This document shows, piece after piece, positions 1 through 4,647 of a stretch of DNA of 6,140 bases. The notes beneath the pieces are model-generated. The model had not been told where the DNA came from and searched no databases. It worked only from the letters and a program-made list of their open reading frames with translations. The stretch's first letter is position 1; every line of letters begins with the position of its first letter. The stretch spans positions 1 through 6,140 of the forward strand of contig JBHJHK010000216.1 of NCBI GenBank assembly GCA_050330975.1, in the 5' to 3' direction. The stretch is from JBHJHK01 sp050330975 (GTDB lineage Bacteria > Pseudomonadota > Gammaproteobacteria > Competibacterales > Competibacteraceae). The position numbers and the translations under genes were made by a program.

Positions 1-165
1 CACCACCAACACCCCCCGCCCGGCGCGGCGCGAGTCGTCTAGGGTCAGCAGCGCCAACAAGGGGAAGGCAAAGGTCCAGCGGGAGGACAACCAGGTGAAC
101 CAAGGATCCCAAGCGGGGCCCCCGAGATCGTTGAGCCACACCACCCCAAAGGTATCGAAGGCCAT
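1..165 (-). CDS. PAP2-family (phosphatidic acid phosphatase-like) membrane protein, N-terminal fragment
   Basis: This is the first 55 codons of a gene that continues past the left edge of the window. It starts at an ATG (165-163) that lies 6 nt after the stop of the upstream flavin reductase gene; a purine-rich AAAGGG overlapping that stop can serve as its ribosome binding site, so the pair is probably cotranscribed. The peptide opens MAFDTFGVVWLNDLGGPAWD, then a serine-arginine-tryptophan patch (SSRWTF) and a hydrophobic stretch (FPLLALLTL). This 'WLN-LG-P--D------SSRW' layout is typical of the N-terminus of bacterial PAP2-type phosphatases, which dephosphorylate lipid phosphates such as undecaprenyl pyrophosphate at the membrane. 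The catalytic motifs of that family lie further downstream and are not in the window, so the call rests on N-terminal resemblance only. Confidence 0.6.
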   Translation of the reverse strand, partial: MAFDTFGVVWLNDLGGPAWDPWFTWLSSRWTFAFPLLALLTLDDSRRAGRGVLVV

Positions 166-171
166 GGCCCT

Positions 172-732
172 TTACAGGCCCCCGTCGCCACTTGCCCCAC
201 CGCCGACGTCCGCTGACAACAGGGGAACGGGGCGGGCGTAATCCCGCTGGGTATAGAGCAACGCCGCCCCTGTGGCTGTCCGCACCGCCACCACCACGCC
301 GAAGAACACCGTGTGGCTACTGGCCTCGACGCTCTGGGTGAGACGACAGTCGAACACCGCCAGGGCTTCGGTCAACACGGGCGCCCCGGTCACCAACGCG
401 GTCCAATCGGCGCAGGCAAAGCGATCCGGATAGCGGTCGTCGTAGCCGGCAAAGACGTTGGCGATGGGGGATTGATGGGGCAAGAGTACATTGACGCAAA
501 ATGCCCCGTTGCCGGCGATGGCCCGGTGGGCGTCGGCGCCGTGGTGGACACACACCAATACCATGGGGGGATCGGCGGACACCGAGGTCACAGAACTGGC
601 GGTGAGGCCGGCGCGGCCCTCGGGCCCAGCACTGGTGACCACCGTCACCCCGGCGGCGGTTTTGGCCATGGCGTCTAGGTAGTCCTGGCGGGCCACGGGC
701 TCTAGGAGTTCTCTGGCGGAGATGGGATTCAT
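172..732 (-). CDS. Flavin reductase-like (FMN-binding) domain protein
   Basis: The 186-residue product matches the flavin reductase-like family (HpaC-type split-barrel proteins), which use NAD(P)H to reduce FMN or FAD in the cytoplasm, often for a partner monooxygenase. Visible family features are the N-terminal block AKTAAGVTVVTS, the flavin-binding stretch GLTASSVTSVSADPPMVLVC, the AFCVNVL strand, and a late SSHTVFFGVVVAV strand followed by LLYTQRDY. The frame can extend to a GTG at 777-775 (201 aa). I prefer the ATG at 732 because the extra 15 residues use AT-rich codons (GAT TTT GTT ATT GTT) unlike the rest of the gene, and neither start has a Shine-Dalgarno sequence. An extended -10-like element right before the ATG would make the mRNA leaderless. 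It is transcribed away from the Rieske operon and is followed 6 nt later by the PAP2-like gene. The substrate partner cannot be told from sequence. Confidence 0.82.
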   Translation of the reverse strand: MNPISARELLEPVARQDYLDAMAKTAAGVTVVTSAGPEGRAGLTASSVTSVSADPPMVLVCVHHGADAHRAIAGNGAFCVNVLLPHQSPIANVFAGYDDRYPDRFACADWTALVTGAPVLTEALAVFDCRLTQSVEASSHTVFFGVVVAVRTATGAALLYTQRDYARPVPLLSADVGGGASGDGGL

Positions 733-748
733 AGGCGGAACAATAACA
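733..748 (-). promoter_or_regulatory. Possible extended -10 element for the flavin reductase gene
   Basis: Read on the minus strand, TGTTATTGT fits an extended -10 (TG-N-TATTGT; hexamer at 745-740). No -35-like hexamer lies at the expected distance, which an extended -10 can tolerate. The +1 would fall at about 733-732, directly on the preferred ATG, so the transcript would be leaderless, in agreement with the missing Shine-Dalgarno sequence. This is a small AT-rich island in GC-rich DNA; the promoter assignment is inference. Confidence 0.3.
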
Positions 749-835
749 AAATCGACTGGGTAATGGGGGAGGGACACTCGTGGGGCGGCGCAGCACCCGA
801 CGCCCCTGTGAGGAGAAATCGCGGCAAAAATTCCC

Positions 836-841
836 TAGAAT
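836..841 (+). promoter_or_regulatory. Possible -10 element of the Rieske operon
   Basis: TAGAAT matches five of six bases of the sigma70 -10 consensus and lies in the only other AT-rich patch of the divergent intergenic region. No good -35 hexamer is seen 16-18 bp upstream. If used, transcription would begin at about 848, giving a leader of about 74 nt that contains the whole 854-888 inverted repeat. The complementary TATTCT could equally be a -10 on the minus strand, so direction is uncertain. Confidence 0.25.
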
Positions 842-853
842 ACCCAAACCTGA

Positions 854-888
854 GGTCGCGGCGGCCCCGCGGGTTATCCGCCGCGACC
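854..888. repeat. Perfect 11-bp inverted repeat in divergent intergenic region
   Basis: GGTCGCGGCGG (854-864) is the exact reverse complement of CCGCCGCGACC (878-888), separated by 13 nt that contain a further palindrome, CCCGCGGG (866-873). It ends 33 nt before the start of the first gene of the plus-strand operon. There is no T-run, so it is not a classical terminator. It could be a regulator operator between the divergent genes or a hairpin in the operon leader RNA; the sequence does not decide. Confidence 0.6.
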
Positions 889-921
889 GAGCGCCCACCC
901 CTACGCTTTAAATTCGGAGCC

Positions 922-1167
922 ATGGAACTCGCCCGCGCCCTGCACTTCGCCCTCCACGCCTACGCCGTCCTCGGCCTCATCATCGGCGGCGCCTTTGTGT
1001 TATTGGCCATCGGTCGCCTAGACCCCGCGGCCCGGGGGTTCAATCCCCTGTTTCGCCTCATCGTGCTCCCCGGCGCCGCCCTGTTGTGGCCTTGGGTGTT
1101 GTGGCGCTGGGTCCAAACCCTGCGCCGGCGTGCCCCCACCGCCCCCGACCCCGAGGTGTCGCCGTGA
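922..1167 (+). CDS. Small two-helix membrane protein, first gene of Rieske operon
   Basis: This 81-residue protein has two predicted membrane helices, at about residues 10-30 (AYAVLGLIIGGAFVLLAIG) and 46-63 (LIVLPGAALLWPWVLWRW), joined by a short loop RLDPAARGFNPLFR and ending in a basic, proline-rich tail with RRR at 68-70. The loop plus the LPG----WP-VLWRW helix resembles small uncharacterised membrane proteins that I recall seeing near Rieske-type membrane proteins; that is memory, not a search. I chose the ATG at 922 because GGAG lies just before it (916-919, a short spacing of 2 nt) and because the open frame upstream runs through the intergenic inverted repeat and is not protein-like. 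Its stop overlaps the next start as GTGA. A role as a small subunit or assembly factor of the downstream redox protein is inference. Confidence 0.8.
   Translation: MELARALHFALHAYAVLGLIIGGAFVLLAIGRLDPAARGFNPLFRLIVLPGAALLWPWVLWRWVQTLRRRAPTAPDPEVSP
1153..1158 (+). promoter_or_regulatory. Ribosome binding site fixing the GTG start of the 55-aa gene
   Basis: GAGGTG lies 5 nt before the GTG at 1164. It sits inside the end of the upstream gene and supports a GTG start overlapping that gene's TGA. Confidence 0.65.
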
Positions 1168-1331
1168 AGGCCGCCCACCGCCGGGCCCACTGGCTCTTGT
1201 GGTTGGTCCTGGCCCTGGCGATCCTCGTCGGCCTGGGGTTGGCCTTGAGCTTGCGGCCCACCGTGTTGCACCACACCCCGGTCGTGGGCGTCGATTCGAG
1301 TTTTCGCCAAGCCACGGAGACCAACCCTTGA
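1164..1331 (+). CDS. Small single-pass membrane protein, second gene of Rieske operon
   Basis: This 55-residue protein has a basic N-terminus (KAAHRRAH), one membrane helix at about residues 10-30 (WLLWLVLALAILVGLGLALS) and a 25-residue tail rich in His and Thr (LRPTVLHHTPVVGVDSSF). The positive-inside rule puts the N-terminus in the cytoplasm and the tail, with a His pair at 36-37, in the periplasm. The start is the GTG at 1164 within a GTGA overlap, supported by the GAGGTG site 5 nt upstream; the same frame is open further upstream (ATG at 1086), but that would overlap the first gene heavily. Its TGA overlaps the next gene's TTG start. I do not recognise a named family. Its place between the other membrane genes suggests a small subunit of the same complex; this is inference. 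Confidence 0.75.
   Translation: MKAAHRRAHWLLWLVLALAILVGLGLALSLRPTVLHHTPVVGVDSSFRQATETNP
1316..1320 (+). promoter_or_regulatory. Ribosome binding site fixing the TTG start of the Rieske fusion gene
   Basis: GGAGA lies 7 nt before the TTG at 1328, an optimal spacing. It decides a rare TTG start in a TTGA overlap, rather than the much longer open frame upstream. Confidence 0.7.
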
Positions 1332-2416
1332 GCCATCGCTACCAAGCCGTCGGTTGGAACGCCAACAAGATCGGCTACGATTTGATCCTCGTCGCCCTGG
1401 TGGTGGGGTATCTCTACCTCTACCACCTCGCCGTGGCCGCCACCGAGGGTCCGCGTTTGAGTGGCCCCACAGTGGATGCCCGGGCCTACGGTAGCTGCGC
1501 TTTTTTGATGCTGACCTCTATCCTCTGCATCGGCCCTTTGGCCCGCCTCGACGACCGGTTTTTGCCCTTGCTCTACAACCGCCGCCACTTCGGGGTGATC
1601 ACCTGTATCGTGGCCCTGCTCCACGTGGACGCGGTACTGGATTGGTACCACGACAACGGCCCCGTGGGATCCTTGCTGTCTCTACTGGACACCATGACCC
1701 GGGGCTGGGGGGCCTGGCAGACCTTGCCCTTCGAGGCCTTTGGTGCTGTGGCGTTGCTGATCCTGGCGGTCATGGCGGTGACCAGCCACGACTTTTGGCT
1801 GGCGTTTTTGACCCCGCCGGTGTGGAAGGCCCTCCATATGGGGGTGTATGTCGCCTTTGCGGCCCTGGTGCTCCACGTGGCCTTTGGGGCGCTGCAAAAG
1901 CCCGCCGTCACCGGCCACACCCTGGGGGTCATGGCCGCAGCGGGGCTGGTGATCGTCCTCCATCTATTGGCGGGTTGGCGGGAATGGCAACGGGATCGCC
2001 GCACCGCCACCGGCGCCAGGGACGGGGTTTGGCTCAACGTGGGCAAAGCGACCCACTTTGCCGCCCTGGCCGAGGGCCGGGCCCACATGGCCACCTTGCC
2101 CGACGGGGAGCGGGTGGCCATCTTCCGCCATCGAGACCAGCTATCGGCGGTGGCCAACGCCTGCGCCCACCAAAATGGGCCTTTGGGGGAGGGGCGGATC
2201 ATCGACGGCTGCATCACCTGCCCCTGGCACGGCTTCCAATACTACCCCCACAACGGCACCTCCCCTCCCCCCTTCACCGAGAAGATCCCCACCTATCGAC
2301 TCCGCTGGCAGGGGGATGAACTCCAGGTCCACGGCGAGGCGTTGCCCCCCGGGACCGCCGTGGAGCCCCTGGGGTTGGCCGAAGCCCAAGACACTGCCGG
2401 AGGCGCTGAGAGATGA
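1328..2416 (+). CDS. Ferric-reductase-like (MsrQ/NOX-type) heme membrane domain fused to a Rieske [2Fe-2S] domain
   Basis: This 362-residue protein has two parts. Residues 1-220 hold six predicted membrane helices (about 18-36, 54-73, 87-106, 135-152, 167-187, 198-216). Helix 3 carries H87 and H99, helix 5 carries H170 and H183; the 13-residue spacing in helix 5 equals that of the heme-binding His pair of NOX2 and of MsrQ (H151/H164), so two b-type hemes are plausible. Residues about 233-335 form a Rieske domain with all four cluster ligands: C279-x-H281 and C298-x2-H301 (CAHQNGPL, then CPWHGFQY). Positive charges (RRH between helices 2 and 3; REWQRDRR after helix 6) place the Rieske domain in the cytoplasm. 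NOX/FRE proteins have an FAD/NAD(P)H domain at this position instead. The TTG start is chosen from the GGAGA site and the TTGA overlap. The likely role is passing electrons across the membrane; the donor and acceptor are unknown. Confidence 0.88.
   Translation: MSHRYQAVGWNANKIGYDLILVALVVGYLYLYHLAVAATEGPRLSGPTVDARAYGSCAFLMLTSILCIGPLARLDDRFLPLLYNRRHFGVITCIVALLHVDAVLDWYHDNGPVGSLLSLLDTMTRGWGAWQTLPFEAFGAVALLILAVMAVTSHDFWLAFLTPPVWKALHMGVYVAFAALVLHVAFGALQKPAVTGHTLGVMAAAGLVIVLHLLAGWREWQRDRRTATGARDGVWLNVGKATHFAALAEGRAHMATLPDGERVAIFRHRDQLSAVANACAHQNGPLGEGRIIDGCITCPWHGFQYYPHNGTSPPPFTEKIPTYRLRWQGDELQVHGEALPPGTAVEPLGLAEAQDTAGGAER
2399..2403 (+). promoter_or_regulatory. Ribosome binding site of the Cys-motif membrane protein
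   Basis: GGAGG lies 9 nt before the ATG at 2413, inside the end of the Rieske fusion gene, and supports translation restart at the ATGA overlap (2413-2416). Confidence 0.6.
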
Positions 2417-3174
2417 CCGTGCCAAAACGTCCTTTTTTCATCGGCTACGCCGGCTTGCCCGCGGGGTTGCGCTGGTTCATGGCCGGCAGTGCCCTGGCCC
2501 TCCTGTGCTTGGGGGCCGGGGTGGCCTTGGGGTTGGGTCTGGCCCGGGAAGAAGGGGCCAGCACCCGCTTTGTAGGCCGCCAGGTGGTGGTGGGGATCTT
2601 CCAGGCCCATCCCTATCCGCTGTTGTATGAACCGGCTTCCCAAGACTATCCCCAGGGGCGCACGGTGCTCCTCACCGGCAACCCCAAATTCGGCATCTTT
2701 CCCGAAATAGCCTCGGCCCTGGACGGGGCTTGGGTAGAGGCTCGGGGGGCACGACTGGTGCGGGAGGACCACGACATCCTCATCATCTTCAACCAAAGGA
2801 CCCGCCTGACCACCGTGGAGGCCCCCGACGGCGGCGCGGCGTTTCGCCCCCCCGAGCCCGTGGTCCTGGGAGAGCGGACCTTACAGGGGGAGATCGTCGA
2901 CACCAAGTGCTTCTTCGGCGCCATGAAGCCCGGCCAGGGGCGGGTCCACAAGGGGTGCGCCATCGCCTGCCTGCGGGGGGGCATCCCCCCCTCCCTGGCG
3001 GTGCCCACCACGGCGGGCTTCGAGGCGTTTTTGCTGTTGGATCACCAGGGCAATCCCCTCCCCGAGGCCACCTGGGGGGCAGTGGCGGCGCCGGTGGCCA
3101 TCAGGGGCACCGCGGAGCGCTGGGGGGATTTGTCGGTCCTCAAGGTGGCCCCCGACGGCATCGAGGTCCTGTGA
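2413..3174 (+). CDS. Membrane-anchored periplasmic protein with C-x15-C-x3-C motif, last gene of Rieske operon
   Basis: This 253-residue protein has a short basic N-terminus (K5, R6, R20), one membrane helix at about residues 22-44 and a large domain that the positive-inside rule puts in the periplasm. The central part (about 53-135) is mostly beta-like. The key stretch is GEIVDTKC (159-166) followed by H179, C182 and C186, giving C-x15-C-x3-C with H-x2-C and then GGIPP. A shorter pattern of the same kind, G-x-I-x-D-x-x-C...H...C-x3-C-x3-G, occurs in small secreted proteins of unknown function; that comparison is from memory. The Cys/His set could bind a metal or heme, or form a disulfide. 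The gene begins at an ATGA overlap with the Rieske fusion gene, so the proteins are probably made together. It may be the periplasmic electron acceptor or an assembly partner. No established function is known to me. Confidence 0.82.
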   Translation: MTVPKRPFFIGYAGLPAGLRWFMAGSALALLCLGAGVALGLGLAREEGASTRFVGRQVVVGIFQAHPYPLLYEPASQDYPQGRTVLLTGNPKFGIFPEIASALDGAWVEARGARLVREDHDILIIFNQRTRLTTVEAPDGGAAFRPPEPVVLGERTLQGEIVDTKCFFGAMKPGQGRVHKGCAIACLRGGIPPSLAVPTTAGFEAFLLLDHQGNPLPEATWGAVAAPVAIRGTAERWGDLSVLKVAPDGIEVL

Positions 3175-3190
3175 GGCCTCAACCGGCCTC
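3172..3190. repeat. Palindrome and hairpin spanning two convergent stop codons
   Basis: TGAGGCCTCA (3172-3181) is a perfect 10-bp palindrome whose two ends are the stop codons of the converging genes. Alternatively GAGGCC (3173-3178) pairs with GGCCTC (3185-3190) around a 6-nt loop. Neither form is followed by a T-run on either strand, so I do not call a terminator; transcripts of the two genes probably overlap at their 3' ends. Confidence 0.5.
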
Positions 3191-4351
3191 GACGGTGGCG
3201 TTGGTGGCGCCATCGCTCCTGGCCAGACAGTTTTGGTGCTGGCGGCGGGCGAGGAGCTCTTCCCGGAGGAACTGGGAACCACTCATGCCCTGGGACTTGG
3301 CGCTGGTGATGGTCTGCCAGTAGTCCAAGGCACAGCGCTTGGCCGGGGCTGCTCGGTCGGTTTCCACCCCGGGCAAGTCGCTGACCAACTGGCGGCGCAA
3401 CAGATCCCGGGCCATGAACAGGCTGTCGTTGATGGTGCTGTCCTGGGGCACCAGGCGCTGGGCCTGGCGGAAGGCCCGCATGGCGTCGCCGGGCTCGTCG
3501 AGCTGGAAGCGGGCGATCCCCAAGTACTGCCAGGCCACCTCGTCGTTGGGGGCCCGGTCGGTCCAGTGGAGGGCCAAGGCCTCTAGGGTGCCCCAGTCCC
3601 GGCGCCGAAACAGCTCCTCGGCGGTGAAGGACCAGCTGGCCGCCGGGCCGAAGTCCACCTGGACGGCGGGGGCATCCGGCGGGGGAGTAAGGGTGGCCGG
3701 GGCCGGGGCGGCGGCGGGTTCGGGGGCAGGGGTTTCGACCGCGGGGGGCAGTTCGTCGGCGAAGAGCAAGGCAGCCACTGCCGCCGTGTCGGTGACGGCC
3801 GCGGGGGCCACCTCTTCGACCGGCTCGGGGGCGTCGGACGCCGAGGCCCGCACTTCGATCACCTCCCGATCGTAGGGAGAGGGCCGGGTGCTGAAGGGCT
3901 CCGGGCGAGATTGCTCCACCATCCAGTACACCACCGCCGCCGCCACCGCCACCGTGGCCACCGACGACCCCGTGGCGGCCCACACCCACCACGGCCAGCG
4001 GGGCACGGGCACCTTGGGCAGGGCAAAGGCGGGGAGTTTGTCCGAGGCGGTGGTGAGCTGACCGGACTTGCGTTCCGCCAACCGCTTGGCCTTCGCCCTG
4101 TGGGCGGCCCGCTCGGCGGCCTGGGACCGTTGGTCCAACAGTGCCAGGTCGTAGTGATAGCGCTTTTCCGCATCCGACAACACCCCATAGGCGGTGTTGA
4201 TCTGGGCCATGCGCTGCTCCCATTGATCCCGCTGGTCGGGGGGATGCTTGTCGGGGTGGTAGCGCTGGCTCAGTTGGCGGTAAGCGGTGCGAATGGTCTG
4301 GAGGGTGGCGTTCTCCCGCACCCCCAATTCTTCATAGTGAGTCAAGGCCAT
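3179..4351 (-). CDS. Membrane-anchored J-domain (DnaJ-like) protein with TPR-like C-terminal region
   Basis: This 390-residue protein begins with a J domain (about residues 5-68) containing the essential HPD tripeptide at 32-34 (RYHPDKH), which stimulates the ATPase of DnaK-type chaperones, and the usual helix IV region (LSDAEKRYHYD). A basic segment with RAKAKRLAERK (85-95) precedes one membrane helix (about 120-145, after PRWPWWVW), so the J domain faces the cytoplasm. Residues 150-235 are an Ala/Pro/Glu-rich linker. Residues about 245-302 form TPR-like helical repeats (NDEVAWQYLGIARFQLDEPG then AMRAFRQAQRLVP), which would lie in the periplasm. C340 and C375 are the only cysteines. I chose the ATG at 4351 because the J domain starts at once and GGGAAAG precedes it; a GTG at 4396 would add 15 residues without a clear ribosome binding site. 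It lacks the zinc finger and substrate domains of DnaJ itself. The client is unknown. Confidence 0.85.
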   Translation of the reverse strand: MALTHYEELGVRENATLQTIRTAYRQLSQRYHPDKHPPDQRDQWEQRMAQINTAYGVLSDAEKRYHYDLALLDQRSQAAERAAHRAKAKRLAERKSGQLTTASDKLPAFALPKVPVPRWPWWVWAATGSSVATVAVAAAVVYWMVEQSRPEPFSTRPSPYDREVIEVRASASDAPEPVEEVAPAAVTDTAAVAALLFADELPPAVETPAPEPAAAPAPATLTPPPDAPAVQVDFGPAASWSFTAEELFRRRDWGTLEALALHWTDRAPNDEVAWQYLGIARFQLDEPGDAMRAFRQAQRLVPQDSTINDSLFMARDLLRRQLVSDLPGVETDRAAPAKRCALDYWQTITSAKSQGMSGSQFLREELLARRQHQNCLARSDGATNATVEAG

Positions 4352-4533
4352 GGACGCTTTCCCGAAACCGAAGGTGAGCCACGGGGATCGTGGCACAGTG
4401 GGCCATTGCTGGGCTCAGCCCTCCCCATCCGGGGAGATGTTCTCCACGGCGATCAGGTTCTCAGGGGCTAGGGGCCGTGAAAAGAGATCCAGTTCCCCAA
4501 CGACCCACACCAGGGTCTAAGGGTGGGCGCCCC

Positions 4534-4563
4534 TTGGGCAATAGCCGCGGTTCGCAGTACAAT
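4534..4563 (+). promoter_or_regulatory. Putative sigma70 promoter of astC
   Basis: TTGGGC (4534-4539) and TACAAT (4558-4563) form a -35/-10 pair with an 18-bp spacer; the -10 matches five of six consensus bases. The start of transcription would be at about 4570, leaving a leader of about 78 nt before the astC ATG. The leader contains a 7-bp stem (4593-4599 with 4619-4625) upstream of the ribosome binding site. No sigma54 site with correct spacing is present, unlike the known E. coli astC promoter. Confidence 0.5.
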
Positions 4564-4636
4564 TTTACCCTCAATGGCGCCCCCAAGGCCCAACACCCCA
4601 GCCCGCGGCGCTTCCCCCGGGGTGTGCCCAGCTCAT

Positions 4637-4640
4637 AAGG
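4637..4640 (+). promoter_or_regulatory. Ribosome binding site of astC
   Basis: AAGG lies 7 nt before the ATG at 4648 and supports that start. Confidence 0.5.
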
Positions 4641-4647
4641 TCCCCCC

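Larger units (their letters stand above)
4352..4647. other. Divergent intergenic region between J-domain gene and astC
   Basis: This 296-bp stretch has no convincing gene. It holds a sigma70-like promoter for astC (4534-4563), a 7-bp inverted repeat in the astC leader (ACACCCC at 4593-4599 with GGGGTGT at 4619-4625), and a cluster of hairpins between 4378 and 4483 that would lie in the leader of the J-domain gene. AAGGG (4519-4523) and CCCTT (4531-4535) form a short inverted repeat touching the -35 element. One 33-codon open frame on the minus strand (4516-4418) reads in a protein-like way, but has no ribosome binding site. I see no clear ArgR box, although ArgR commonly regulates arginine catabolism genes. 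Confidence 0.6.

Noticed and set aside
763..921. Upstream extension of the 81-aa gene to an ATG at 763
   Set aside because: It would translate through the inverted repeat and promoter-like patch and gives an Arg/Pro-rich, non-conserved-looking segment; the ATG at 922 has a GGAG before it and starts a normal membrane protein.
1130..1327. N-terminal extension of the Rieske fusion protein to an ATG at 1130
   Set aside because: The extra 66 residues are Pro/Arg/Gly-rich out-of-frame reading of the two small genes; the TTG at 1328 has an ideal ribosome binding site.
2511..2537. Four G-tracts fitting a G-quadruplex pattern on the plus strand
   Set aside because: They fall in codons for the glycine-rich membrane helix of the Cys-motif protein and follow from the GGG/GGC codon use of this genome.
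3233..4223. Long plus-strand and alternate-frame open frames opposite the J-domain gene, and similar ones opposite astC
   Set aside because: They are antisense or shifted readings caused by high GC content; compositions are Gly/Arg/Pro-rich and show no family motifs.
4352..4396. GTG start at 4396 for the J-domain protein
   Set aside because: No ribosome binding site is visible and the J domain begins right after the ATG at 4351.
4391..4410. TGGCAC followed by TTGCT upstream of astC, resembling a sigma54 promoter
   Set aside because: The two elements are 9 nt apart instead of the required 5, so the -24/-12 spacing is wrong.
4390..4638. Plus-strand open frame across the intergenic region before astC
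   Set aside because: Its product is Pro/Arg/Gly/Ser-rich with no recognisable features, and it overlaps the promoter and leader of astC.
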